Shown here piece after piece: positions 17,084-26,800 of a DNA stretch of 40,634 nucleotides. The notes under the pieces were generated by a model. The model did not search any database. It saw nothing but the letters and a program-made list of their open reading frames with translations, and was not told the DNA's origin. A program made the position numbers and the translations under genes. The DNA lies in assembly GCA_945873085.1 (NCBI GenBank), contig CAMCCR010000007.1:1-40634 (forward strand). Reading direction: 5' to 3'. The stretch comes from Candidatus Kuenenia stuttgartensis. Lineage in GTDB: Bacteria; Planctomycetota; Planctomycetia; Pirellulales; UBA1268. Positions within the stretch are counted from its first letter, which is position 1, and the number at the start of each line of letters is the position of its first letter.

Positions 17084-18196
17084 ATGATCGTCGGAGTGCC
17101 GAAGGAGACGAAGAAGGACGAATACCGGGTGGCGATGCTTCCGGTGGGCGTCGAGGAGCTGGTGCGGGCTGGCCACGCCGTGGTCGTCGAGCGCACGGCG
17201 GGTGCCGGGTCGGGGCTCCCCGACGAGGCCTACGAAGCGTGCGGGGCGAGGCTCGTCGACACGGCTGCAGAGGTGTTTGCCGCGGCCGAACTGATCGTCA
17301 AGGTGAAGGAGCCACAGAGGCCCGAATTGAGTCTGCTGCGCCGCGGGCAGGTGCTGTTCACCTACTTCCACTTCGCCGCCGACCGGGGGCTGACGGAGGG
17401 CTTCCTGGCGACCGGCGCCACGGCGGTGGCCTACGAAACGCTCCGCGATGACCGCGGCCGGCTCCCGCTGCTCGTGCCGATGAGCGAGGTGGCGGGGCGG
17501 ATGAGCATCCAGGAGGGGGCGAAGTATCTCGAGAAGCCGCAGATGGGGCGGGGCATCCTCTTGGGCGGGGTGCCTGGGGTGGCGCCGGCGCACGTCACAG
17601 TGCTCGGAGCGGGCACCGTCGGGGCGAATGCCGCCAAGGTGGCGGCCGGCTTCGGCGCCAACGTCGGCCTTCTCGACACGAATCTCGAACGGCTCCGGTA
17701 TCTCGACGACGTCTGTGCGCCCAACGTCGACGTCCTCTTCTCCGATCGGCACACCATCCGCGAGCAGCTCCGCCGAGCCGACCTCGTTATCGGCAGCGTG
17801 CTGATCCCCGGCGCCAGAGCGCCGCATCTGGTCGAGCGCGACGATCTCAAGCTCATGAAGCCGGGGGCGGTGATCATCGACGTGGCCATCGATCAGGGAG
17901 GGTGCGTGGCGACGAGCCGACCGACGACGCACGCCGAGCCGACGTACGTCGTCGACGACGTCGTCCATTACTGCGTCACGAACATGCCGGGCGCCGTGGG
18001 GCGGACAAGCACCTACGCGTTGTGCAACGCCACGCTGCCCTATGTCCTCGAGCTGGCCCGGGATGGCGTTGGCGGGGCGGCACGGCGGAGCGCCGCGATC
18101 CGATCCGCCGTCAACGTCTGGCGGGGAGAGCTCGTGCAGCCGGCGGTCGCAGCCGCGTTTGGCCTTCCCTGCGCCGAGCCGCGGTTCGACGGCTGA
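17084..18196 (+). CDS. ald: Alanine dehydrogenase
   Basis: Ald interconverts L-alanine and pyruvate plus ammonia with NAD. The 370-residue length is typical. The conserved N-terminus MIVGVPKETKKDEYRVA supplies the substrate Arg, IVKVKEPQ the Lys, and FTYFHFAADR the catalytic His. The Rossmann motif is VTVLGAGTVGANAAKVA, and VIIDVAIDQGGCVATSRPTT carries the catalytic Asp. The C-terminus keeps NMPGAVGRTSTYALCNATLP. The start at 17084 matches the family N-terminus; GGAG lies 11 nt upstream (17069-17072). The family is related to NAD(P) transhydrogenase alpha subunit, but length and the Ala-dehydrogenase residues make ald the clear call. It probably supports nitrogen or alanine catabolism. Confidence 0.95.
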   Translation: MIVGVPKETKKDEYRVAMLPVGVEELVRAGHAVVVERTAGAGSGLPDEAYEACGARLVDTAAEVFAAAELIVKVKEPQRPELSLLRRGQVLFTYFHFAADRGLTEGFLATGATAVAYETLRDDRGRLPLLVPMSEVAGRMSIQEGAKYLEKPQMGRGILLGGVPGVAPAHVTVLGAGTVGANAAKVAAGFGANVGLLDTNLERLRYLDDVCAPNVDVLFSDRHTIREQLRRADLVIGSVLIPGARAPHLVERDDLKLMKPGAVIIDVAIDQGGCVATSRPTTHAEPTYVVDDVVHYCVTNMPGAVGRTSTYALCNATLPYVLELARDGVGGAARRSAAIRSAVNVWRGELVQPAVAAAFGLPCAEPRFDG

Positions 18197-18244
18197 GCAT
18201 CTCCAGATTCGGCCAACGGTCCACATCCAGCCACGGAGAAAGCG

Positions 18245-19333
18245 ATGAGTCCACAACAGGGAACGGCGCCGGTGTCGGTGCGCTGGGTGGGGGGGCCTGA
18301 CGGCCACTTGGAGCTCCTCGATCAGACGCGACTCCCCGGGGAGGTCGCCTGGGTGGAGTGCCGCGATGTGCCGACGGTGATCGAGGCGATCCGCAGCCTC
18401 CGGGTGCGCGGGGCGCCGGCCATCGGCGTCGCCGGCGGATATGGCGTGGTCATCGCCGCTGCCGAGGCCCGACAGCGGAATCTGCCTCCGCGGGAGGCTC
18501 TCACGCACCTCTTGGCGGCCGCAGAGGAGATCGCCGCTGCCCGGCCCACCGCCGTCAATCTACGTTGGGCGGTGGAACGGGTCCTCCGTGAGGTCGGCCT
18601 GTCGGCCGCGGTTGGCGAAGCGCCGCTGCCGGCGACCGATCTGGACGCTGCGCTCCTCCGGGCGGCGCGGGAGATTCATGACGAGGATAAGCGGCTGTGC
18701 ACCGCGATCGGGCGCTACGGAGCCGACCTCTTGCCGGACGGTGACATCCTCACCCACTGCAACACCGGGGCGCTCGCCACGGGAGGGGACGGAACGGCGC
18801 TGGCGGTGGTCACAACGGCCTGGGCGGATGGCCGCCGGTTCCGCGTCTGGGCCGACGAAACCAGGCCGTTGTTTCAGGGGGCCCGCCTCACCGCCTGGGA
18901 GCTCGTTCAGCGAGGCATCCCGGTGACGGTGCTTTGCGACTCTGCCGCAGCGCACCTCCTCGCCACGGGGCGGATCGGGTGCTGCATCGTCGGTGCCGAT
19001 CGGATCACCGCCGGTGGCGACACGGCCAACAAGATCGGGACGTACGGTTTGGCGGTGCTCGCGGCAGCCCATGGCGTGCCGTTCTATGTCGCCGCGCCGT
19101 CGAGCACGTTCGATCTCTCGATCGTCGATGGCACGGAGATCCCGATCGAGCACCGCGGGGCCGCGGAGGTCACGAGCCCCTGGGGGAGAGCGATCGCGCC
19201 GCCGGAGGCCGAGGCCTTCAATCCCGCCTTCGACGTCACGCCGGCGCGGCTGATCCGGGGGATCATCACTGAGCGGGGCGTGATCGCACCGGTGACTCAG
19301 GCCGAGGTGGCGCGGGTTCTCGGCAGGCGCTGA
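18245..19333 (+). CDS. mtnA: S-methyl-5-thioribose-1-phosphate isomerase (MtnA)
   Basis: MtnA isomerises methylthioribose-1-phosphate to methylthioribulose-1-phosphate in the methionine salvage pathway. The 362-residue protein has the family motifs RGAPAIGVAGGYGVV, Cys172 in ILTHCNTGALAT, DETRPLFQGARLTAWEL, Asp252 in IVGADRITAGGDTANKIG and a C-terminal FNPAFDVTPA. The Cys/Asp pair and the HCNTG motif separate it from the related eIF-2B alpha regulatory subunits. GGAG lies upstream of ATG 18245. The gap to ald is 48 bp, so co-transcription is possible although the two pathways are unrelated. No other methionine-salvage gene is nearby. Confidence 0.94.
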   Translation: MSPQQGTAPVSVRWVGGPDGHLELLDQTRLPGEVAWVECRDVPTVIEAIRSLRVRGAPAIGVAGGYGVVIAAAEARQRNLPPREALTHLLAAAEEIAAARPTAVNLRWAVERVLREVGLSAAVGEAPLPATDLDAALLRAAREIHDEDKRLCTAIGRYGADLLPDGDILTHCNTGALATGGDGTALAVVTTAWADGRRFRVWADETRPLFQGARLTAWELVQRGIPVTVLCDSAAAHLLATGRIGCCIVGADRITAGGDTANKIGTYGLAVLAAAHGVPFYVAAPSSTFDLSIVDGTEIPIEHRGAAEVTSPWGRAIAPPEAEAFNPAFDVTPARLIRGIITERGVIAPVTQAEVARVLGRR

Positions 19334-19350
19334 TTGGCGACAGCCGCCGG

Positions 19351-20859
19351 TCAGAGGCTCGGGTTCCGCGCGAGTTCGACGAGCGTCCGCACGAGCACGC
19401 CGGTGCCACCGCCATCGATCCATGGCCGGGGCTTCTCGGCGAATGCCGGGCCGGCGATGTCGACGTGGGTCCAGGGGATCCCGCCGACGAACCGCTCGAG
19501 AAACTTCGCGGCGGTGATCGCGCCCCCCCACCGTCCGTCGCCGACATTCTTGATGTCGGCCACCTCGCCGCGGATCTGCTCGTCGAATTCGGGATACATC
19601 GGCAGTTGCCACACCGGCTCGCCGACGGCCCGCGCCGCGGTGGCGATCTGGTCGCACCAGGCTTGGTCGTTGGTGAACAGGCCGGCGACGTCGTGGCCAA
19701 GGGCCACCATGCAGGCCCCCGTCAGAGTGGCGGCGTCGATGATCTTCTGTGGGGCCATCTCGCGGACGACGTCGAGGACATCGGCAAGCACCACCCGCCC
19801 CTCGGCATCGGTGTTGTGGATCTCGATCGTCGTGCCGCTGCGGGCGGTGATCACGTCGCCGAGCTTGTAGGCTGCCGGTCCGGTCATGTTCTCCGCCAAG
19901 CCGCAGACCGCGACGAGGTTGACCGGGAGTCGGAGGGCAGCGATCGTGGCGGCAGCAGCAACCATCGCCGCGGCGCCCGCCATGTCGCACTTCATCGTCA
20001 ACATCCCGTCCGGGGTTTTCAGCGACAGGCCACCGGAATCGAAGGTCACCCCCTTGCCGACGAGGGCCACATGCGGGGGCCCGGCCGGCACGCCGGGGCC
20101 ACGGTAGGTGAGCTTCACCAGCCGCGGCGGCCGGGAGCTCCCCCGGCCGACGGCGAGGATCGCCCGGCAGCGTTCCCGGTCGAGGCGGTGCTCGTCCCAG
20201 ATCTCGATCTCCATCCCGGTCCGGCCGGCGACCGCGGCGGCAGCTTCGGCAAACGTCTCGGGGTAGAGGTCATCCGGAGGGCTGTTGACCAGCCGCCGCG
20301 CCAGATTGACGCCGTCGGCGATCACCATGCCGGTGGCGAGAGACTCTGGGGAGACGCCGGCCCAGATCGTCGTCCCGAATCGGGTCCGCTTCTTGTCGGT
20401 GCGGTGGAGGTCCTGCCCGACCATGCCCATCGCCGCTCCGGCGACGGCCTGCTCGGCATGGCGCGACGACCAAGCGGGATCGGCGACGATGACCACCGTC
20501 TCCCGCGAACGCGTCGAAAGGTGCCTGGTGGCGGTGGCCGCGGCACGGAAGAGCGTCCCCAGATCGGTGTTGCCGTCGGGCCCCAGGGGCCCCAGTCCGA
20601 TGACGACGATCTGCCCGGCCGCGATCCCGGCCGGGGCAAGGATCGGCACGCACTCATAGCGCTTGCCGGTGATTTCGCCGGCGGTGGCGAGACGCGAGAG
20701 GAGGCCGCCTGTGGCACGGTCGATGCCTGCGGCGGCACCGCCGATGGTCCCCTCGGTGACGAACACCACAAGGGCGTCGGCACGGATCGATTCGGGGGGG
20801 TCCGACGGCTCGCAACGGAAGCCAAGGTGAGACTTGTCGGCAGCGAACTCGGTGGGCAT
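19351..20859 (-). CDS. pepA: Leucyl aminopeptidase (M17 family)
   Basis: This cytosolic dimetal aminopeptidase removes N-terminal residues from peptides. The 502-residue protein has the usual variable N-terminal domain followed by the catalytic domain with VGKGVTFDSGGLSLK (metal-binding Lys and Asp), MKCDMAGAAAM (Asp), and NTDAEGRVVLADVL (Asp, Glu and Arg of the active site). YKLGDVITARSGTTIEI and TLTGACMVALGHDVAG are further M17 signatures. It ends 17 bp from the convergent mtnA stop with no obvious terminator between them. The gene lies 72 bp downstream of the RND exporter gene on the same strand and may share its transcript. Confidence 0.95.
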   Translation of the reverse strand: MPTEFAADKSHLGFRCEPSDPPESIRADALVVFVTEGTIGGAAAGIDRATGGLLSRLATAGEITGKRYECVPILAPAGIAAGQIVVIGLGPLGPDGNTDLGTLFRAAATATRHLSTRSRETVVIVADPAWSSRHAEQAVAGAAMGMVGQDLHRTDKKRTRFGTTIWAGVSPESLATGMVIADGVNLARRLVNSPPDDLYPETFAEAAAAVAGRTGMEIEIWDEHRLDRERCRAILAVGRGSSRPPRLVKLTYRGPGVPAGPPHVALVGKGVTFDSGGLSLKTPDGMLTMKCDMAGAAAMVAAAATIAALRLPVNLVAVCGLAENMTGPAAYKLGDVITARSGTTIEIHNTDAEGRVVLADVLDVVREMAPQKIIDAATLTGACMVALGHDVAGLFTNDQAWCDQIATAARAVGEPVWQLPMYPEFDEQIRGEVADIKNVGDGRWGGAITAAKFLERFVGGIPWTHVDIAGPAFAEKPRPWIDGGGTGVLVRTLVELARNPSL

Positions 20860-20931
20860 GGCGGAATCCTCGGGCGGCCGGGAGGCGGACGTAGGGGAGG
20901 GACCAACGGGAGCGGGGAGCGACAGGCGCCC

Positions 20932-23304
20932 TCAGGCTCGAGCGGAGGGATGTTGTAGCGGTTTTCCGCCGCGGGGGCACCCACCGCCGAGCCACGGTTC
21001 GAGGAGGGCGAGCATCACCGGGAGGACGACGAGGTTGCCGGCCAGACCGCCGAGCAGGGTCAGGCAGGTAAGGGCGCCGAACGACACGGTGGGAATGAAT
21101 CCGCTCGTCGTGAGGGCGAGGAATCCGACGACGAGCGCCAGCGTCGCGAACACCATCGCCCTCCCGGCCGTCTGGTGGGCGACATCGAGTGCCGCGGGGA
21201 GCGTGTGGCCCCCGGCCAGCCTCCGCTTGAAGGCGACGAGCCAATGGATCGAGCTGTCGACCGAGAGCCCCATCGAGACGGCGGCGATCATCGCCGTTCC
21301 CATGTTGATCCGCTGGCCGCACCAGCCCATCAGCCCGAGGACGACGAAGATCGGCAGGGCGTTGGGGACCAGCGCCACGGTGGCCAGGAGAAGGCTCTGG
21401 AAGGAGAGGGCGAGGAGGAGGAAGATCCCCACCGCCGCGATCAGGAAGGTCGACCATTGATCGGTGAGCATCCGGTCGACGAGCTTTGAGAGGAGGACAA
21501 AGAACCCCGTCACCTCCCCGCCGCCGCCCGGACCATCGGGCAACTCCTCGGCGACGATCCGCCGCACCGATTCGACGATCTGCCGCTTCGACTCCGCCGG
21601 CTGCCGCTCCCGCGCCCGGAGCATCACCCGCAGCCATGTCGAGCCATCCTCTGGGTCGCGGCCGATGAGCGACCGGTCGAGTTGGGGGAGCTGCTGCCGG
21701 AGGAGCGTCACGGCGCTGGCGACGACCCAGTTGCCCAGCGGCGAAGCGCCGGCGTTGTCGAGCGGCACCGGGGAGACCGCCGCGAGGACGTCGGCCACGC
21801 TCAGGACCTTTGTCAAAGCCGGCGCGGGCTTCCCGTCGGCCCCGGGGGCGATCACCTCCCGTCGGAGGCGCTCCCCGAGGCGATTGAGGCGGGCCACCGT
21901 CGCTCCGTCGATCGGCCCGCTCACCGGGACGAGGACGTCCCACACCCCCGCGCCGCCGAGTCGCGATTCGATCATCTCGTAGGAGCGAACGATTCCGCTC
22001 GAGCGGCGGAAGTTGCGGGTGAAATCGGTCTCGACCTCGAGCCGTCCCATCCCGGCCATGCAGGCGGCTACAACAACGGTCGCGCCAGCCATGATCCTTC
22101 CCGGATGGCGGACGATCCGTCGCACGAGGCCGTCGAGGCCGAGATCGAGCAATCCCTCGCCCCAGGCCCGGCGGGGATCGGTGTCGAAGCGGCCGCCGAG
22201 GGCCAGCTGTGGGATGACAAGCGCCGCCGAGACGAGCACCATGATCGCCCCGACCGCGGTCATGATCCCGAAGTCATGCACCGGCCCGACCCGGCTGGTG
22301 ATCAACGAACCGAATCCGATCACGTCGGTGGCGATGGCGCCGAGGACCGGCCAAAAGAGGAGGTGGATCGCCTCCTCGAGCGCCTGGCGGGGGGGAAGGC
22401 CGAGCTCGCGCTGGCGACGAACCTCGACGATTACGTGAACGACGGTGGCGATGGCCACCACCGTGATCATCGCCGAGAGCATCGTCGACACCATCGTCAG
22501 CTTCATGCCGGCCACGGCGAGGACGCCCCGGGTGCTCCACAGGCCGAGGAGAACCACGGCGAGGGGAACGGCCAACCAGCGGAGGCTGCGGAACGACAGG
22601 AGGAGGACGACCCCGGCGAGGATGCCGGCCGACGTGCCGAGGAGATTGCCGTCGCGCTCGAGCATCGCGAAGCCGTCGCGGAGCATCACCGGCTCGCCGG
22701 CGACCGTGCCGCCGGGGAGCTTGCCGGTGGCGGCCCGGACTGCATCGATCGCGTCGGCCCGGGTCACGCCGGCCGTCGTGCCGGCCGGTTCGAGGACGCA
22801 GACGACGGCCGCGGTCCGGTGATCCGCCGACACCGCATACCCCTCGAGGAGCGACACGAGCCGTCGGGCAGCGGGGTTGGTGTCGAGGTGGATGATCCCG
22901 GCACCGAGCGGCGTGCTAGCGAGGCTCGTGGCGGACGCAATCCCGGGGATCCGTTCGAGCTGTTGGGTGATGTCGCGGAGCGTCGCGATTCCCTCGGGCG
23001 TGAGGAGATCGGGCGCGTCGTAGGCGGCGAGAACCACTTCGCTCGAGCCGAAGGCCCGGGCGAGGCGCCGGTAGGGAGGGAGCGCCGCGTCGGTGCGGTC
23101 GAACATCGTGTCGATCGAACGGACGAACTCGAGGTGCCGCGACCGTTCCACCGAGACTCCGCCGAGCACGAGGGCGACAAGGAACAGCGCCATCCGGTGT
23201 TCGATGAGCCAAACCGCCACGCGTCGGCTGACGGGTGGACGTAGGGACGGTGGCGAAGAGGAGGCCTCGGCCGCCATTCGGGGGGGATCACCGGGAAACG
23301 ACAT
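20932..23304 (-). CDS. RND superfamily (MMPL-type) exporter
   Basis: The 790-residue membrane protein has the two-fold RND layout: a first helix (about 33-50, MALFLVALVLGGVSV), a periplasmic domain, a cluster of helices around SLRWLAVPLAVVLLGLWST to VLVSAALVIPQLALGG, a second periplasmic domain, and a second helix cluster from STFLIAAVGIFLLLALSFQS to the C-terminus. SMGLSVDSSIHWLVAFKRRL is the family motif carrying the conserved charged residues in the membrane. It is smaller than AcrB-type pumps and fits the MMPL/sterol-sensing-like exporters that move lipids or hydrophobic molecules. No membrane-fusion partner is encoded beside it. The ATG at 23277 (MAAEASS) is an alternative start. Substrate unknown. 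Confidence 0.87.
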   Translation of the reverse strand: MSFPGDPPRMAAEASSSPPSLRPPVSRRVAVWLIEHRMALFLVALVLGGVSVERSRHLEFVRSIDTMFDRTDAALPPYRRLARAFGSSEVVLAAYDAPDLLTPEGIATLRDITQQLERIPGIASATSLASTPLGAGIIHLDTNPAARRLVSLLEGYAVSADHRTAAVVCVLEPAGTTAGVTRADAIDAVRAATGKLPGGTVAGEPVMLRDGFAMLERDGNLLGTSAGILAGVVLLLSFRSLRWLAVPLAVVLLGLWSTRGVLAVAGMKLTMVSTMLSAMITVVAIATVVHVIVEVRRQRELGLPPRQALEEAIHLLFWPVLGAIATDVIGFGSLITSRVGPVHDFGIMTAVGAIMVLVSAALVIPQLALGGRFDTDPRRAWGEGLLDLGLDGLVRRIVRHPGRIMAGATVVVAACMAGMGRLEVETDFTRNFRRSSGIVRSYEMIESRLGGAGVWDVLVPVSGPIDGATVARLNRLGERLRREVIAPGADGKPAPALTKVLSVADVLAAVSPVPLDNAGASPLGNWVVASAVTLLRQQLPQLDRSLIGRDPEDGSTWLRVMLRARERQPAESKRQIVESVRRIVAEELPDGPGGGGEVTGFFVLLSKLVDRMLTDQWSTFLIAAVGIFLLLALSFQSLLLATVALVPNALPIFVVLGLMGWCGQRINMGTAMIAAVSMGLSVDSSIHWLVAFKRRLAGGHTLPAALDVAHQTAGRAMVFATLALVVGFLALTTSGFIPTVSFGALTCLTLLGGLAGNLVVLPVMLALLEPWLGGGCPRGGKPLQHPSARA

Positions 23305-23840
23305 CGCTGGGCCGACTCCGTGGCGTCACGCCGGCCCGGGGGGCCGACGTGGGGCGGAAGGTGGGGGGGCGGGGAGGCGACACGGGGGGAACCGGGGATC
23401 GCTGGACGGCACGGGGATGCGGGCGGTTGCGGGACCCTGGACCGGGCGGTGGGAGGGCGGATGCTCGGGCAGCATGGGAACTCCAGGCACCACCGTTGCC
23501 CGCGGGTCATCTTAGTCGCGCTGCCCGTGAGGGGTGGGGCAAACCTTCCGCTCCCCCCCAGACATCCCCGTCGCCACATCCCAGACCGCGTCGACTCCGC
23601 CGCCAGAGCTTTTACCGCAGCCTCCCCGGCTCACCAGGGACGTCGCTGCCGTGGGGCCTGGGGTGGCGACGGGGACCGCGGCGGTAAACCGTTCGAACAT
23701 CGGCACTTGCGGACTCCTCCAGGGCGGCGCAACGCCTTGACCCCTGTTGGATCAGGCTCCTATAAACCGCACCGTTTTTGACCGAGCTCCCTCCCCGACC
23801 CCGCCGCGGGCATCGCTTGCGCGACCACGTCACCTTTCCC
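23305..23840. other. Divergent intergenic region between RND exporter and LptD-like genes
   Basis: No convincing gene lies here. Several short open frames exist on both strands, but all have Arg/Gly/Pro-biased composition typical of non-coding GC-rich DNA. The clear content is a sigma-70-type promoter at 23737-23766 reading toward the LptD-like gene. I found no equally clear promoter for the RND exporter gene on the other strand. Confidence 0.6.
23737..23766 (+). promoter_or_regulatory. Sigma-70-type promoter of the LptD-like gene
   Basis: TTGACC (23737-23742) and TATAAA (23761-23766) each match the consensus at five of six positions and are 18 bp apart. Transcription would start near 23773. 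AT-rich bases around the -10 stand out in this very GC-rich window. This position argues against translation starting at the TTG codon at 23778, unless the mRNA is nearly leaderless. Confidence 0.75.
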
Positions 23841-26800
23841 GTGTCCCACTGCCGACACCGCCACGCGCGGCGTGGCCGTGCGCCGGCGCGCGGTGACGTC
23901 GCGCAGTGGTTGATGGCGATCGTGCTGCTGCTCATCGCGTTGCAGACGCTGCCGGCTCTCGCGCAACCAGTCTCGCAACCGGAGGCGGCCGCAGGGGCAC
24001 TCTCCGCGCTTCCGGCACGTGGCCTCGCCGCAGCGATCGCCGAGGCTTCGAGCATCGAGGTGCCGGCCGTCGATCCCTCCGAAGCGATCGCCATCCGGGC
24101 CGCACAGGCCTCGCGGTGGACGGAGGGCTCCTACGACGTCTGGCATCTCACCGGTGGCGTGCGCATCGAACAGGGCCCGACGGTCGCCGAATCGCACGAG
24201 GCGGTGGTGTGGATCGAGCAGGATCCAGGCGCCTCGCTCTCGGAGGGAGTTCCCGGTGACCCCACCGATCGTTTCAACGATCCGGCGGCGGAGGGTGGCA
24301 CGGCGCTGCCTCCGCTCCGCGGCATGCTCGTGCGCATGGCGGGCAATGTCTCGGTGACCGCCGGGAACGCTCCGGCGCCCGGCGCCGAGCCGGGGCTGTC
24401 GACGGTCCGCGGCCCGCGTTGGACAGGCCGCTTCTGGACGCGACGGGATCCGCGGCTCCAATTCGCCAGCGTCGTGCCGCCGACGGGCACGCCGCCGGTC
24501 TACGATGCGGTTGCCGACGTGCCCGCGCCGGTCCGCCAGGCGGTCGGTGGCGACGACGGCGGCGATGGCGTCGAGCAGGTCCAGTTCGTCGATCGGGATC
24601 GTGGCACGGATCTCGCGCAGTTCAGCGAGTTTGCCGCGCCGGCGCCACCGGCGGTGGGCGTGGCCGCTCCGGCCCGTCGGCTCCGCGCCTTCCCGCGGTC
24701 GAGTGTCCCGCTCTCGATCCGCTGGTTCCCCAGTCCCACCGGTGGCGAATGGGTGGCGGTGATCACGTCGGGGGTCAACCTCGTCATTGACGGGGTCGAC
24801 CCGGCCGGCCCACTCGACATCGCCGCCGACCGTGTCGTCATCTGGACGCGGAGCGGCACCCAGCCCGATCTCGACGGTAACGCGGCGCAGTCGGCCGACT
24901 CGCCGCTGGAGCTCTACCTCGAGGGCAACGTCGTCTTTCGTCAGGGGCAGCGCGTCGTCGAAGCGATGAGCATGTTCTATGACGTGCCCCGCTCCTCGGG
25001 CGTCATCACCGGCGCCACGGTGCTCACTCCCGTCGACAACTACGCCGGGCTCGTCCGGCTCCGCGCCGACGTCATCCGCCAGGTCGATCGGAGCCGGTTC
25101 GTTGCCCAGCGGACCGGCCTCACCTCGAGCCGCCTCGGCGTGCCGACGTGGGAGTTCCGCTCGAGGGAGCTTGAGTTCACCGACGAACAGGTGCCGCTGG
25201 CGGGGGGCGACGGCCAGCCGATGATCGATGGCGTGACCGGAGAGCCCGTGCTCGAGCACCAGCAATTCGTCACCAGCCGCGGCAACACCTTGACGCTCGG
25301 CAACGTGCCGGTGCTGTGGTGGCCGGTGCTGGCGACGAATGCCAAGAAGCCGACCTTCTACATCAACAACATCCAGGTCAAGAACGACCAAATCTTCGGC
25401 AACCAGTTGCTGACGAGCTGGGATGCCTTCCAGATCTTCGGCTGGCGGCGGCCTCCGGACGGCGTCGACTGGGATTTCGACGTCGACTACCTCAGCTACC
25501 GCGGCGTCGGTGGTGGAACGTCGCTCCTCTACAACCGCCCCGACTTCCTCGGCTTTGGTTCGCCGGCCAACGGCGTCCTCGATGCCTGGATCATCGGTGA
25601 CAGCGGCATCGACAACCTCGGTCTCTATCGCCGCGACTTCACCTATCCCAACGCCTTCCGCGGGCGATCCTTCTGGCGCCATCGGCAGGATTTCGCCGGC
25701 GGCTGGCAGGCCCGCGGTGCGGCCGGCTGGATCAGCGACATGAACTTCCTCGAGGAGTATTACGAGGCGGAGTGGGAAGAAGGCTACGAGCAGCGAACCT
25801 GGCTCGATCTCCGCCGCCCCGTGGACAACCGCGAGCTGCGCTTCCTCACGAGCGTCCGGGTCAACCCGTTCTTCACGCAGACGGAATGGTGGCCGCGGCT
25901 CGACCACTATTCCATGGGGCAGCCGCTGCTGCGCGATGCGGTCACCTGGTACGAGCACAGCGGACTGGCCTACGCGCGGCAGAATCTCCCGCAGACACCG
26001 AGCGCCGGCCAGGGGCTGCAGTATTGGACGACGCTTCCCTACGAGAACAACGTCATCGGCGAGCGCTTCTCCACCCGGCACGAGCTCGATCTGCCGTTCC
26101 AGGCGGGGGTGGTGAAGATCGTCCCCTATGCCCTCGGTGAGCTTGCCCACTGGGGGCAGGATCTGACGCAGTCGCCCCTCGATCGTGCCTACGGGCAGAT
26201 CGGCATCCGCTCCAGCGTGCCGATGTGGTCGGCAGACAATTCCGTCGAGAGCCCGCTGTGGAATGTCCACGGCCTGGCCCACAAGGTGGTGTTCGAGGGG
26301 GAGTTCTCCTATGCCAACAGCTCGCAGGACATGAACCAGCTGCCGCTGTACGACCAGATCGACGACGACACCATCAATCAATACCGCCGCAACATCCCCT
26401 ACTGGGATTATGGGGCCATTCCGGGGCAGCCGACGCCGGTCCCCAACGGGACCGTGTTCGGACCGGACGGCAAGTACGATCCGCGCTCGTACCTCGTCCG
26501 TCGCGGCATGGGGAGCTGGGTGACCGGGCCGACGGAGATCGCCCAGGACCTGACCGCCTTCCGGCTCGCCGCCCGGCAGCGGTGGCAGACGAAGCGCGGG
26601 CCCGCCGGCAACCGGCGGATCATCGACTGGATCACGCTCGACATCGACGGAGAGCTGTTCCCGACCACCGGGCAGAACTTCGGCCAGCTGATGGGACTTT
26701 GGCAGTACGACTTCCGCTGGCATGTCGGCGACCGGACGACCGTCCTCTCCACCGCCGACATCGACTTCTTCAACGGTGGCCAGCAGCTTTACACCGTCGG

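Noticed and set aside
19465-20958. A 497-codon plus-strand open frame opposite pepA
   Set aside because: pepA on the minus strand carries all M17 active-site motifs; the opposite frame is Gly/Arg/Asp-rich with no motif.
23512-23706. A 64-residue minus-strand open frame in the RND/LptD-like gap
   Set aside because: It has an ATG but no ribosome-binding site, membrane helix or recognised motif. Length and composition are within what chance gives at this GC content.
23760-26723. A 987-codon minus-strand open frame opposite the LptD-like gene
   Set aside because: Same mirror composition, no domain, and the plus-strand frame has a promoter, a signal peptide and barrel-like pattern. Similar shadow frames at 12221-14893 and 15821-18508 were dropped for the same reason.
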